Below, piece after piece: positions 1 to 8,548 of a DNA stretch of 64,000 bases. Every line of letters begins with the position of its first letter. The stretch's first letter is position 1. A program made the position numbers and the translations under genes. The notes below the pieces were generated by a model. That model was not told the DNA's origin. It worked only from the letters and a program-made list of their open reading frames with translations, and did not search any database. This DNA is from CBDCFV01 sp963664625 (GTDB taxonomy: Bacteria > Chloroflexota > Dehalococcoidia > Lucifugimonadales > UBA3495): the NCBI GenBank assembly GCA_963664625.1, contig OY761541.1, positions 1,488,001 to 1,552,000 of the forward strand, in the 5' to 3' direction.

Positions 1-223
1 AATCGTCATCCGCCAAAAAAGCCAAGCCGTCGGTCACCTCCGGCGATCGTTGGGGGCGCACATCGGTCCTGGCCAAGACGAGCGCTGCCGTCGCTCTATT
101 TACCGCACACCACGCTTTTTCAGCGGCGTCCCGAAGGTCTCCTTCTTCCGCGACCTTCAAGGCGGATTGATGCAAATCCCTGGCGTCATTGAAGAGAGCC
201 TGCACATCGAGAGCCAAGACCAT
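1..223 (-). CDS. HEPN / PaREP1-like protein, 3' part missing (window edge)
   Basis: Reading the minus strand from an ATG at 221-223 gives 74 codons without a stop up to the window edge, so the C-terminus is missing. The translation is helical and contains AEEGDLRDAAEKAWCAVNRA, resembling the helix of PaREP1/HEPN proteins that reads roughly G-D-x-x-x-A-x-E-K-x-W-x-A. The gene at 24543 carries the related stretch GNRLQASEKVWGAANYALKA. HEPN proteins are often RNases or their partners in toxin-antitoxin pairs, but no catalytic RxxxxH is visible in this part. An AGGAG lies about 14 bases upstream, which is far for a ribosome site. The assignment is moderate and the function open. Confidence 0.55.
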   Translation of the reverse strand, partial: MVLALDVQALFNDARDLHQSALKVAEEGDLRDAAEKAWCAVNRATAALVLARTDVRPQRSPEVTDGLAFLADDD

Positions 224-323
224 TTCTCTATCACCACTCCTGCTGAAGTCATACCGAATTATACTTGCTCAGTCCTCAATCTCAACTCACCAAAATGCTT
301 CTTAAATAGGCCCCGGCCGACTA

Positions 324-1703
324 CTATCCGGTCTTCTCCGGCGGCAGGGTAATCGGGAAGGGGACGTTGGGGTACTGGGCGACCAGCCTGCGCCATACTG
401 CTATGCCGACCTGCTCTGCCCGGCGCAGTACGTCCGCTTCGTCAACTGTCAGGATTTTGCCGTCCCGCATTACCCATTTGCCGTCCACCATCAGGCCGGT
501 AATGTCTCCCGGCTGGCCGTTGTGGACGAAGCCGGAGACAACGCGCAGGTTTGGGACCAAGTGGGGCTTCAAAGTGTCGACGATGAACAGGTCCGCTTTC
601 TTCCCGACTTCCAGCGACCCGGTCTGCTGGCCTAATCCCAGAATGTCCGCACCGCCCTTGGTGGCCCACTCCAGCACATCCTCCGGCTGGGGGTCCATCT
701 GGGCGTTTCGGCGCACCCGCTCGGCGAACAGGCCTGTCCGCATCACCTCCACCATATCCTCGGCCATGTTGTCAGACCCCATGCCGATGCGGCAGCCCGC
801 CGCTTGAAGCTCCTTGGCCGGGGCGGCCGCGCCCCTGCGTGCGGCTATCGCGGCGTTGTTGGAGACCCCGACGCCGGCGGCCCCCAACAGGGCGATCTCG
901 GCGGAGTTCACGTAGCGGCAGTGGGCGACCACCAAGCGCGGCCCGAGGAAGTCCTGGGCGAACAGATAATGGGTTGGAGGCACGCCGCGGGTGCGCATCA
1001 CCGCTTCCACTTCCAACGGGCTCTGGGACAAGTGGATGGTGTAGCCTACGTCATAGGACTCGGCCATTTCACGGCTGCGTCGAAGCAACTCGGGAGAGCA
1101 GGTCTCCGGGGCATGGGGCGCCATGAAACAGGTGACCCTGCCGTCCCTGGCGCCATTCCAAGCCTCGATCAAGTCGGCGCTCCTCTGCAACTCGGCGTTC
1201 AACTTGCTTTCCGAGGGCACGAACTGCCCGCCCCGTCGTTGGGACTCGTCAAAGTCGTTGATGTTGTCCGACACCACCAGCCGCAGTCCGGTTTGAGCCA
1301 GACTTTCGGCGTACTCCTGGACGCCGCCGGAAATCTCCAGCAGGCACGTAGTGCCGCTGCGGATGGCTTCCAAGGTTCCTAACGTCGCCATCAACTGGCG
1401 TTCTTCAAGGGTCAACATTCCACGGGCCGATTGGGGAAAGCGCAGAGTTGTGGGAAATCCGAAGTCCTCGAGGATACCCCGGTCGGTGGTGGCCAAGAGG
1501 TGAGTATGGCAATTGACCAGTCCTGGGAACACCGCCTTGTTGGACCCGTCGACTTGCTCGGCTCCGGGGTAGTTGCTCATTATCTCCGCCACTGGTCCGA
1601 TGGCCGCGATGCGGTCTCCGTCCACGGCTATGGCGGCATTGTGCAACACCGTCCGGGCCGCGTTGCCGGTGACTATAGTTGCGTTACTGATAACGGTTGG
1701 CAT
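324..1703 (-). CDS. Metal-dependent amidohydrolase (ATZ/TRZ, cytosine-deaminase-like)
   Basis: A 459-residue protein with the amidohydrolase TIM-barrel layout. An N-terminal beta-sandwich strand leads to the metal-binding NCHTHLL (His66, His68). Further metal or catalytic residues appear at His197 (MAPHAPE), His224 (IHLSQ), His261 (VAHCRY) and Asp311 (GMGSDN). A C-terminal GKKADLFIVD closes the composite sandwich. Family members deaminate or dechlorinate heterocycles such as guanine, cytosine, S-adenosylhomocysteine or s-triazines. The substrate cannot be told from sequence. The start has GAGAGG six bases upstream. It lies divergent to the RidA gene, and both may act in breakdown of nitrogen compounds, with RidA removing reactive enamines or imines. 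Confidence 0.88.
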   Translation of the reverse strand: MPTVISNATIVTGNAARTVLHNAAIAVDGDRIAAIGPVAEIMSNYPGAEQVDGSNKAVFPGLVNCHTHLLATTDRGILEDFGFPTTLRFPQSARGMLTLEERQLMATLGTLEAIRSGTTCLLEISGGVQEYAESLAQTGLRLVVSDNINDFDESQRRGGQFVPSESKLNAELQRSADLIEAWNGARDGRVTCFMAPHAPETCSPELLRRSREMAESYDVGYTIHLSQSPLEVEAVMRTRGVPPTHYLFAQDFLGPRLVVAHCRYVNSAEIALLGAAGVGVSNNAAIAARRGAAAPAKELQAAGCRIGMGSDNMAEDMVEVMRTGLFAERVRRNAQMDPQPEDVLEWATKGGADILGLGQQTGSLEVGKKADLFIVDTLKPHLVPNLRVVSGFVHNGQPGDITGLMVDGKWVMRDGKILTVDEADVLRRAEQVGIAVWRRLVAQYPNVPFPITLPPEKTG

Positions 1704-1805
1704 GTGGGCCTCTCATTCTGAAATAGACTTGCGGGCTGGATGATACCACTTTGTGCAAGGGTAGACGGAGAAACAGGACGGAAAGAGTTTTGCCATCAAG
1801 TTATG

Positions 1806-1833
1806 TTGTTATCCAAGGGCGTAGGGGTACAAT
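1806..1833 (+). promoter_or_regulatory. Possible sigma-70 promoter for the RidA gene
   Basis: TTGTTA at 1806-1811 and TACAAT at 1828-1833 are separated by 16 bases, about 50 bases before the RidA start. The match is moderate. Confidence 0.35.
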
Positions 1834-1885
1834 GGTGGACGCCTTTATAAGGCTATGACCATCAAGAAAATCGGAGGTAGGACCT

Positions 1886-2359
1886 ATGCCAGAAGCAGAA
1901 CGCAAACTGAACGAATTGGGGTACGAATTGCCGCCGCCCAGGACGACGCCGTTGCCCGGCAACTTCGTCTCCGCCGTCCGCACCGGCAACCTGCTGTACA
2001 CGGCGGGGACGGGACCGGGGTTGCCTGAAGGAGGTTTTTTGCACGTGGGCAAGCTGGGGGCGGACCTGACCATCGAGCAAGGGTATGACTGCGCACGCCA
2101 GACCATGCTCAACCTGCTTTCCGTGGTGAAGACGGAACTTGGCGACCTGGACAAGGTCAAGCGCGTGGTCAAGCTGCTCTGCATGATCAACGCCGCGCCC
2201 GACTTCGGCGATACCCCCAGGGTAGCCAACGGCGCGTCTGACCTTCTGAACAGCATCTATGGAGAGAAAGGCCGCCACGCCAGGTCTGCGGTGGGCATGG
2301 CAACCCTCCCGTCCGGGATGCCGGTGGAGATCGAAATGATCCTCGAGGTCGAGGACTAA
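1886..2359 (+). CDS. RidA (YjgF/YER057c/UK114) family protein
   Basis: A 157-residue protein of the YjgF/RidA family, slightly longer than canonical RidA (about 128 residues) and closer to the RidA-like subgroup with an N-terminal extension. The C-terminal signature HARSAVGMATLPSGMPVEIE carries the conserved Arg (133), which in RidA holds the carboxylate of the 2-iminoacid substrate, and ends in the usual acidic strand. Canonical members hydrolyse 2-aminoacrylate and related enamines; others are deaminases. GGAGG lies eight bases before the ATG. The stop overlaps the stop of the convergent cupin gene by three bases, leaving no room for a terminator between them. Confidence 0.88.
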   Translation: MPEAERKLNELGYELPPPRTTPLPGNFVSAVRTGNLLYTAGTGPGLPEGGFLHVGKLGADLTIEQGYDCARQTMLNLLSVVKTELGDLDKVKRVVKLLCMINAAPDFGDTPRVANGASDLLNSIYGEKGRHARSAVGMATLPSGMPVEIEMILEVED

Positions 2360-2688
2360 TCGGGCAACGGCATCATCGCGGAGACATGGTCCGTGACGTA
2401 ATGGGTAGTGTGGCCGCGTCCGGTGACGTCCTCTATCAAGCGGACGTCGCCGGGGCCGAACTTGTGCACCGTTCCGTCGCCCAAGCCTATCTCCAAGTCT
2501 CCCGACAGGGTTATCATCCACCGCCGGTTGGGAGCGGGATGCCAGTCCAGGAACCTACCGCCCGGGTTCTGCTGAATCTGCATACCCCCAACGTCCTGTA
2601 ACTCGCCCAATTCAGGGTGTTCCGACAGAGGCAGTTCCTCAATGTGGGTCTCGTTGTCATCGCCGGTATACATTCTGTAGATACCCAT
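2356..2688 (-). CDS. Small single-domain cupin protein
   Basis: About 110 residues forming one cupin barrel. The first motif region reads GGRFLDWHPAPNRRWMITLS and the second GDGTVHKFGPGDVRLIEDV, followed by GRGHTTHYV. The histidines in the last motif could ligate metal, although the first motif lacks the full G(X)5HXH pattern. A TTG at 2697 is also in frame, but the ATG at 2688 sits a better distance (11 bases) from GGGGAGG and is preferred. The gene lies between RidA (convergent) and an amidase transcribed in the same direction further upstream, suggesting an accessory role in amide or amine catabolism. The substrate is unknown. Confidence 0.75.
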   Translation of the reverse strand: MGIYRMYTGDDNETHIEELPLSEHPELGELQDVGGMQIQQNPGGRFLDWHPAPNRRWMITLSGDLEIGLGDGTVHKFGPGDVRLIEDVTGRGHTTHYVTDHVSAMMPLPD

Positions 2689-2752
2689 GTTGATCAAATC
2701 CTCCCCTAAGAAATTTTGACGCGCGACTTAACCATATAACGTTATGCTCAAA

Positions 2753-4192
2753 CTACTCCACGACGGGGCGCCGCCCTTGCCAGGGGCGGGCCTGCTCGAA
2801 CGCGGCGGCGGCCCGAAGAACGGTTGCTTCCTCGCCGCGGCGGCCTATGATGTGCAAGCCAATGGGCAGACCGTCCTGGTTGAACCCACAGGGGATGCTG
2901 GCCGCGGGCTGGCCGCAGAGGTTGAAGGGCCGAGTAAGCGGGGAATAGCCGAACCGTGGGTCCACTTCTTGGCCGCCGATAACGCTCGGCGGTTGGCCTA
3001 TGGGGAACGGCGGCACGGCCATGGTGGGCGTCAGCAGCAGGTCGTAAACGTCCAGCAAGTCATCCAGCTTCTCACGCATCAGGTCCACTTCCCGCATCGC
3101 CCGGGCAAAGTCGGCTCCCGTGACCTGCGACCCATACTCGAAGCAGGCCAGAGTGTTCTCGGTCAATTGGTCGGCAGCGTTTTCCAGCAGGTGTCCGTAG
3201 GTGGTGTAATTGCTGGTGTGGAAAATGGTGCGGAATGCCGCAACGGGGTTGTCCAGGACGAAGCCGGGTTCGTCTACGGCGCCTCCCAACTCTTCGAAGA
3301 CACGGGCCGCTTCCGACGTGATGCTTGCCACTTCAGGGTCAACGACCGCGTAGCCCAGGTCGGTGCTCCAAGCCATGCGCAAGCCCCTTGCGCCGCCTTC
3401 CAGTGCTGCCACGAAGTCCGGCGGGGTTTCCCGCAGCGACCGGGGGTCTCTGCCGTCGTGCCCCGACAACGCTTGCAACAGGATGGCGGCGTCGCGGACG
3501 TTGTGGGCCATCGGCCCGGACTGGGAAGTCAGGTTGGGAGCAGGCCGGCCCAAGCCTCCCGCTCTTGGCACCCGGCCCAACGTTGGCTTGATGCCAAACA
3601 GACCGCAAAAGCTGCTGGGGTTGCGGATGGAGCCCCCACCGTCGGTGGCCGTGGCTATGGGGCACATTCCCGACGCCAATGCTGCGCCCGCGCCTCCGCT
3701 GGACCCACCCGGCGTGCGCTCCGTGTTCCACGGATTGCGGCACGGGTCGCCAAGCCGGTTTTCAGTGGTGCCCTGCAACCCGAATTCCGGTGTATTGGTC
3801 TTTCCCAGGATGACCGCGCCCGAGGCCTTGACCCGCTCGACTACCACCGAATCCATGTCCGGCACTGCGTCATGGTAGGCCAGTGAACCCATGGTGGACC
3901 TCACGCCCTTGGTGGCCTCCAGGTCCTTGATGGAAATGGGTATCCCCAGCAATATGCCATCCGGCGGGGTCCGGGGACTGCCGGACCGGCCGCCTTGGAT
4001 TGCGCGGTCGGCTTCCCGGGCCGCTGCCATAGCCTCATCTGCGGTGACCGTCAAGAAAGCGTTGAACCTCGGGTTCAGCCGCTCGATCCGGTTCAGGAAG
4101 TGCTCGGTAAGCTCCACGGAGGAGATTTGCCTCGAGTCCAGCAACTCCCGAAGCTGCCAGACCGGGGTGTAGTGCAGGTCGCGTTCTTGCAT
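2753..4192 (-). CDS. Amidase (amidase signature family, GatA-like)
   Basis: A 479-residue amidase-signature enzyme. The Ser-cisSer-Lys triad is visible: Lys89 in PISIKDLEAT, cis-Ser165 in TPGGSSGGAGAALASG and the nucleophile Ser188 in GGGSIRNPSS. Members hydrolyse amide bonds in a wide range of compounds; in bacteria GatA is the tRNA amidotransferase subunit. No gatB or gatC lies beside it, so a free-standing catabolic amidase is more likely. The frame stays open 16 codons further upstream, but the ATG at 4192 has AGGA seven bases before it and starts the typical N-terminus, so it is chosen. The neighbours (peptide importers, amidohydrolase, RidA) fit use of amides or peptides. Confidence 0.88.
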   Translation of the reverse strand: MQERDLHYTPVWQLRELLDSRQISSVELTEHFLNRIERLNPRFNAFLTVTADEAMAAAREADRAIQGGRSGSPRTPPDGILLGIPISIKDLEATKGVRSTMGSLAYHDAVPDMDSVVVERVKASGAVILGKTNTPEFGLQGTTENRLGDPCRNPWNTERTPGGSSGGAGAALASGMCPIATATDGGGSIRNPSSFCGLFGIKPTLGRVPRAGGLGRPAPNLTSQSGPMAHNVRDAAILLQALSGHDGRDPRSLRETPPDFVAALEGGARGLRMAWSTDLGYAVVDPEVASITSEAARVFEELGGAVDEPGFVLDNPVAAFRTIFHTSNYTTYGHLLENAADQLTENTLACFEYGSQVTGADFARAMREVDLMREKLDDLLDVYDLLLTPTMAVPPFPIGQPPSVIGGQEVDPRFGYSPLTRPFNLCGQPAASIPCGFNQDGLPIGLHIIGRRGEEATVLRAAAAFEQARPWQGRRPVVE

Positions 4193-4288
4193 GGCATTAT
4201 CCTCACATCGTCGGTTGAAATCACTTATCGAAAAGGTCAATGGGCCTAACGCATCCTAACTTAACATCGCATTTCAGGCCAGTATCCA

Positions 4289-4309
4289 GGGCAACCACAA
4301 GGGTTGCCC
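4289..4309. repeat. Intergenic hairpin, GGGCAACC family
   Basis: The arms GGGCAACC and GGTTGCCC enclose a five-base loop and are followed by CCTA. The same core recurs at 6474, inside the MITE near 31220 and at 41731, so it is a dispersed intergenic palindrome of this genome. Confidence 0.6.
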
Positions 4310-4369
4310 CTACCAGTCCAGGGGTCTGAACCACCTGAAACGGACCGCCGCACAGCTTGGTCCTGCGCC

Positions 4370-4398
4370 TTGACAACCTATCCGCCATAGTTTATACC
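4370..4398 (+). promoter_or_regulatory. Sigma-70 promoter of the first peptide transporter operon
   Basis: TTGACA at 4370-4375 and TATACC at 4393-4398 are separated by exactly 17 bases. Transcription would start near 4405, leaving a 5' leader of about 170 bases before the ATG at 4576. The second transporter operon has a promoter of the same quality and a similarly long leader. Confidence 0.75.
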
Positions 4399-4575
4399 TT
4401 ACCGCGTATTTTGGCGGCTGGCGGGACTGGACTGCTGGGCCTTTACTGTGCCTGAACGGCGGCCCTGGTGATTGTCTTGGAAAGTCCTGACGGCGGTCAA
4501 TTGTGCGTCTTGAATCAGATCAGCTATCGTTGGAGCGGGTCTGGACGCAATCTCAAATTCGAGGAGTCTCTTTTC

Positions 4576-6471
4576 ATGAGAAACCTTCGATCCAAGTACA
4601 TATACCAACTGGCGCTGACTCCATTGGTGCTGGCGCTCCTATTCATCATGGCTTGCGGAGGCACCGCCCCCGCGGAGCCCGTGGTGGTGGAGAAGGAGGT
4701 CATCAAGGAAGTCGAAAAGCCGGTCGTCGTTGAAAAGGAAGTAGTCAAAGAGGTTGAAAAGCCGGTCGTCGTTGAAAAGGAAGTAGTTAAAGAAGTAGAG
4801 GTTGTTAAAGAGGTAGTCAAGGAGGTCCTGGTGGAGCCCACGGTGGCCCCGGTGGCCATCGGCGCCAAGCCGTGGACCGAATGGGTGAAGCAGGGGAAGT
4901 ACGGCGGCGACCTGAACATGGGGATGCTGTACGAGACGGACCATTGGGACATCCATCAGAGTTGCTGCAACCGCTCGTTGTACCTGCCCAGGGATATTTA
5001 CAACCTGCTGGTGATGTACAACCCGGAGGACCAGACCACCATCATCGGCGACTTGGCCGAGAGTTGGGAATGGGCGGCCGACGGCAACAGCGTGACCTTC
5101 CGGTTGCCGGCCAACGCCCGCTGGATTGACGGGGAACCAATCACAGCAGACGACGTAGTGTTCAGCCTCGACCGGATGAGCGACCTGACCAAGATACGCC
5201 CCAGGGTCAGGAACATCGCCCCTTACTACCAGGACTCGGTGGCGCTGGACCAGCACACCGTCCAGGTCAACACCAAGTTCTCTAACCCGGCGGCGTTGCT
5301 CCCGTTCCTTGCCACCGGATACATGGTAATGCTGCCCAAGCACGTTCTTGACGGCAGGCCCGACGCCGAGGAGTACTTTGACACGCCGGAGAACATCGTC
5401 GGTTCCGGCGCCTTCAAGTTCGTCAACCACGAACGCGGCACCAGCATGGAAGTGGAGCGGAACCCGGACTACTTCAAGGAAGGACTGCCGTTCCTGGACC
5501 GCGTAATCGCATACATTATCGCCGACAAAAATACTCACATGAGCTCGTTCCTCACGGGGCAGATTGACTTCACCCCCGGCATCGGCTTGAGCGAGACGGA
5601 CGCCGACGGGTTCATTGAGAAAATCAAGGGCAAGGGCAAGCTGTTCTACAACGGCCCCAACCTGATGCGGTTCTACGAGATCAACTTCAACAATGAGCCG
5701 GTGAACGACCCCCGGGTGCGCCGGGCGTTGTACCTGGCTCTGGACCGGGAGGAAATCAACCGGGTGCGGCGGCTGGGTCGCGCCAAGCTGGGCGTTCCCT
5801 TCTTCGCCGGCACCCAGTGGTCGTCCAGCGACGAGGAAGTAGCAACCTGGCCGGGCTACCGCTATGTTGACGCCGACGGCAACCCCATCACCACTGCGCC
5901 CTACGGCATCGAGGGAATCCAGAAAGACCCGCGGGACATCGAAATGGCCAATGCCTTGATGGCCGAGGCTGGGCTTGCCGACGGGGTGGAGCTGGAGTAC
6001 CACACCTATGCGCTGTTGAAGGAAATCCCGGTGCTCCTCAAGGCCCAGTTCGCCAAGATAGGCGTGGACCTGAAAATCAAGATTACCGACACCACCACCG
6101 GGTTCAACGCGGAGCAGGCCGGCGATTACAAGCACATGCTGGGCTTGGGCCACGGCCCCAACATCGTAGACCCGGACGACCTGTTCCTGGGCGTGTACAT
6201 GCCTGGCGGGCCGCGCAACGCGCTGAAGTACGAGGACCCGAGGATCAGCGAAATCTTCGAGAAGCAGAAGTCCGAGCCGGACCTGGAAAAGCGGGTGGCG
6301 CTGGTCCGGGAGGCGGAAGCCATCATCCGCACTGGCGAAGGCCACTTCCACAACATCTTCTGGTGGCCTGCTCCCACTTTCGCCGTCAGCAACCGGGTGC
6401 ACAACTACGACGTGACGGCCATCACGGTGCAGTACGGGTTCCAGAAAGAGCATATCTGGCTGGTGGACTAG
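4576..6471 (+). CDS. Peptide ABC transporter substrate-binding lipoprotein (SBP_bac_5), copy 1
   Basis: A 631-residue extracytoplasmic binding protein of the DppA/OppA class. The signal sequence ends at Cys27 (LLFIMACGG), so it should be lipid-anchored. Residues about 35-80 form an unusual linker of repeated 14-residue units built from VVEKEV and KEVEKP, then a hinge, then the solute-binding domain (for example PLPANARWIDGEPITADDVV, FSLDRM and NDPRVRRALYLALDREEINR). The upstream in-frame extension is rejected because GAGGAG stands nine bases before this ATG and the signal peptide begins here. The next gene is a very similar tandem copy, followed by two permeases. It would capture oligopeptides or similar solutes; the exact ligand is unknown. 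Confidence 0.93.
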   Translation: MRNLRSKYIYQLALTPLVLALLFIMACGGTAPAEPVVVEKEVIKEVEKPVVVEKEVVKEVEKPVVVEKEVVKEVEVVKEVVKEVLVEPTVAPVAIGAKPWTEWVKQGKYGGDLNMGMLYETDHWDIHQSCCNRSLYLPRDIYNLLVMYNPEDQTTIIGDLAESWEWAADGNSVTFRLPANARWIDGEPITADDVVFSLDRMSDLTKIRPRVRNIAPYYQDSVALDQHTVQVNTKFSNPAALLPFLATGYMVMLPKHVLDGRPDAEEYFDTPENIVGSGAFKFVNHERGTSMEVERNPDYFKEGLPFLDRVIAYIIADKNTHMSSFLTGQIDFTPGIGLSETDADGFIEKIKGKGKLFYNGPNLMRFYEINFNNEPVNDPRVRRALYLALDREEINRVRRLGRAKLGVPFFAGTQWSSSDEEVATWPGYRYVDADGNPITTAPYGIEGIQKDPRDIEMANALMAEAGLADGVELEYHTYALLKEIPVLLKAQFAKIGVDLKIKITDTTTGFNAEQAGDYKHMLGLGHGPNIVDPDDLFLGVYMPGGPRNALKYEDPRISEIFEKQKSEPDLEKRVALVREAEAIIRTGEGHFHNIFWWPAPTFAVSNRVHNYDVTAITVQYGFQKEHIWLVD

Positions 6472-6473
6472 AG

Positions 6474-6516
6474 GGGCAACCCCGTGGGTTGCCCAGGGCA
6501 GGGACAAGCCCTGCCC
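6474..6516 (+). repeat. Two consecutive hairpins between the tandem binding-protein genes
   Basis: GGGCAACCC (6474-6482) pairs with GGGTTGCCC (6486-6494), and GGGCAGGG (6496-6503) pairs with CCCTGCCC (6509-6516). Both lie right after the stop codon. No T-run follows, so they look like mRNA-protecting or attenuating structures rather than strong terminators. Confidence 0.6.
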
Positions 6517-6542
6517 CTACACATATATAGGAGGATATCTAC

Positions 6543-8435
6543 ATGAGGCGCTTGTCATCCCGGTATTTCTATCAACTGGCGTTGACTCCATTGGTGCTCG
6601 CGCTCCTATTCATCATGGCTTGCGGAGGCACTGCTCCCGCCGAGCCCGTGGTGGTGGAGAAAGAAGTCATCAAGGAAGTTGAAAAGCCGGTCGTAGTAGA
6701 AAAGGAAGTAGTCAAAGAGGTTGAAAAACCGGTCGTAGTAGAGAAAGAGGTGGTCAAGGAGGTTGAGGTCGTCAAGGAGATCGTCAAGGAAGTCCTTGTC
6801 GAGCCGACCGTCGCTCCTGTGGCCATCGGCGCCAAGCCCTGGACGGAATGGGTGAAGCGCGGCAAGTACGGCGGCGACCTGAACATGGGCGTGGCCTACG
6901 AGACCGACCACTGGGACATCCACCAGAGTTGCTGCAACCGCTCGCTGTACATCCCGCGGGACTTGTACAACCTGCTGGTGATGTACAACCCTGAAGACCA
7001 GACCACCATCATCGGCGATGTGGCCGATAGCTGGGAATGGGCGGCCGACGGCAACAGCGTCACCTTCCGGCTGCCGACTGGGGCGCAGTGGACGGACGGC
7101 GAGCCTATCACCGCTGACGACATTGTGTTCAGCCTGGACCGGATGAGCGACCTGACCAAGATACGCCCCAGGGTGCGGAACATCGCGCCTTACTACAAGG
7201 ACTCGGTGGCGTTGGACCCGCACACCGTCCAAGTCAACACCAAGTTCTCCAACCCGGCGGCGTTGCTGCCCTTCCTGGCTACCGGCTACATGGTGATGCT
7301 GCCGAAGCACGTGCTTGACGGCAGGGACGACGCGGAAGAGTACTTCGACACGCCGGAGAACATCGTCGGCTCCGGGGCTTTCACCTTCGTTAGCCACGAG
7401 CGCGGCAGCAGCATGGAAATCGAGAGGAACGACAACTACTTCAAAGAAGGTCTGCCATTCCTGGACAAGGTGACGGCCTACGTTATCGCCGACAAGAACA
7501 CCCACATGAGCGCGTTCCTCACCGGGCAGATAGATTTCAGCCCCGGAATGGGCCTGAACGAGAACGACGCCAACGGGTTCATCGAGAAAATCAAGGGCAA
7601 AGGGAATTTCTTTTACAGCGGTCCCAACCTGATGCGGTTCTACGAAATCAACTTCAACAACAAGCCGGTGGACGACCCCCGTGTGCGCCGGGCGTTGTAC
7701 CTGGCCTTGGACCGGGAGGAAGTCAACCGGGTGATGCGGTTGGGCAAGGCCAAGCTGGGTGTTCCTTTCTTCGCGGGAACTCAATGGTCGTCCAGCGATG
7801 AGGAAGTGGCAACCTGGCCGGGCTACCGCTACGTTGACGCCGACGGCACTCCCATCACCACCGCGCCCTACGGCATAGAGGGAATCCAGAAGGACCCGCG
7901 GGACATTGAAATGGCCCAGGCTTTGATGGCCGAGGCGGGCTATGGCGACGGGGTGGAGATCGAGTACCACACCTACGCGCTGTTGAAGGAAATCCCGGTG
8001 TTGCTGAAGGCCCAGTTCGCCAAGATAGGCGTGGACCTGAAAATCAAGATTACCGACACCACCACCGGGTTCAACGCCGAGCAGGCGGGCGACTACCAGC
8101 ACCTGCTGGGCTTGGGCCACGGGCCGAACATCCTCGACCCGGATGACCTGTTCCTGGGCGTGTACATGCCCGGCGGGCCGCGCAACGCCTTGAAGTACGA
8201 AGACAAGCGCATCAGCGAAATCTTCGAGAAGCAGAAGTCGGAGCCGGACTTGGAGAAGCGGATAGAGCTCATCCGGGAGGCGGAAGCCATCCTGCGCACC
8301 GGCGAGGGGCACTTCCACAACTTCTACTGGTGGCCGCTGCCGGCCTTCAGCGTGAGCAACCGGGTGAAGAACTACGACGTGACGGCCATCACGGTGCAGT
8401 ACGGGTTCCAGAAGGAGCACATCTGGCTGGAGTGA
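6543..8435 (+). CDS. Peptide ABC transporter substrate-binding lipoprotein, copy 2
   Basis: A 630-residue close paralogue of the preceding gene, alike over the whole length: lipobox Cys27, the Lys/Glu/Val repeat linker and the SBP_bac_5 domain. Differences are scattered (for example MRLGKAKLG here against RRLGRAKLG). It therefore arose by tandem duplication and has diverged enough to alter specificity, while the lipid anchor and linker stayed nearly fixed. AGGAGG lies eight bases before the ATG. It is the last binding-protein gene before the permease pair, so either copy could deliver solute to the same channel. A strong hairpin follows the gene. Confidence 0.93.
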   Translation: MRRLSSRYFYQLALTPLVLALLFIMACGGTAPAEPVVVEKEVIKEVEKPVVVEKEVVKEVEKPVVVEKEVVKEVEVVKEIVKEVLVEPTVAPVAIGAKPWTEWVKRGKYGGDLNMGVAYETDHWDIHQSCCNRSLYIPRDLYNLLVMYNPEDQTTIIGDVADSWEWAADGNSVTFRLPTGAQWTDGEPITADDIVFSLDRMSDLTKIRPRVRNIAPYYKDSVALDPHTVQVNTKFSNPAALLPFLATGYMVMLPKHVLDGRDDAEEYFDTPENIVGSGAFTFVSHERGSSMEIERNDNYFKEGLPFLDKVTAYVIADKNTHMSAFLTGQIDFSPGMGLNENDANGFIEKIKGKGNFFYSGPNLMRFYEINFNNKPVDDPRVRRALYLALDREEVNRVMRLGKAKLGVPFFAGTQWSSSDEEVATWPGYRYVDADGTPITTAPYGIEGIQKDPRDIEMAQALMAEAGYGDGVEIEYHTYALLKEIPVLLKAQFAKIGVDLKIKITDTTTGFNAEQAGDYQHLLGLGHGPNILDPDDLFLGVYMPGGPRNALKYEDKRISEIFEKQKSEPDLEKRIELIREAEAILRTGEGHFHNFYWWPLPAFSVSNRVKNYDVTAITVQYGFQKEHIWLE

Positions 8436-8491
8436 TCGGCCCGACAGGCAAGGTTAAGGGGTGTCCTCGCGAGGGCGCCCCTTGGGAGCAT

Positions 8492-8513
8492 GGGCGGGGG
8501 CCTTCCCCCGCCC
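8492..8513 (+). promoter_or_regulatory. GC hairpin between binding-protein and permease genes
   Basis: A perfect nine-base-pair stem GGGCGGGGG / CCCCCGCCC with a CCTT loop lies 57 bases after the stop of the binding-protein gene. A similar perfect stem occupies the same place in the second operon (12866-12888). Such hairpins commonly protect the upstream message and lower expression of the membrane genes. Confidence 0.55.
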
Positions 8514-8548
8514 CGCTGAGTGAAAGGCCGCACTAACCGAGGCTAAGC

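Noticed and set aside
50..352. Plus-strand frame of 100 codons near the left edge
   Set aside because: It is antisense to the HEPN-like gene fragment and has no ribosome site or protein-like pattern.
1801..2521. Minus-strand frames opposite the RidA gene
   Set aside because: They are shadows of a gene with the clear YjgF signature.
2744..3886. Plus-strand frame of 380 codons
   Set aside because: It is the complement of the amidase gene, which carries a full catalytic triad.
4680..4840. Repeated DNA units that could look like a CRISPR or tandem repeat
   Set aside because: They are in frame codons of the binding-protein linker.
4639..6507. Long minus-strand frame of 622 codons opposite the first binding protein
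   Set aside because: It is the complement of a clear SBP_bac_5 gene; high GC and repeated codons keep it open. The same holds for 6606-8420 and 11387-12817.
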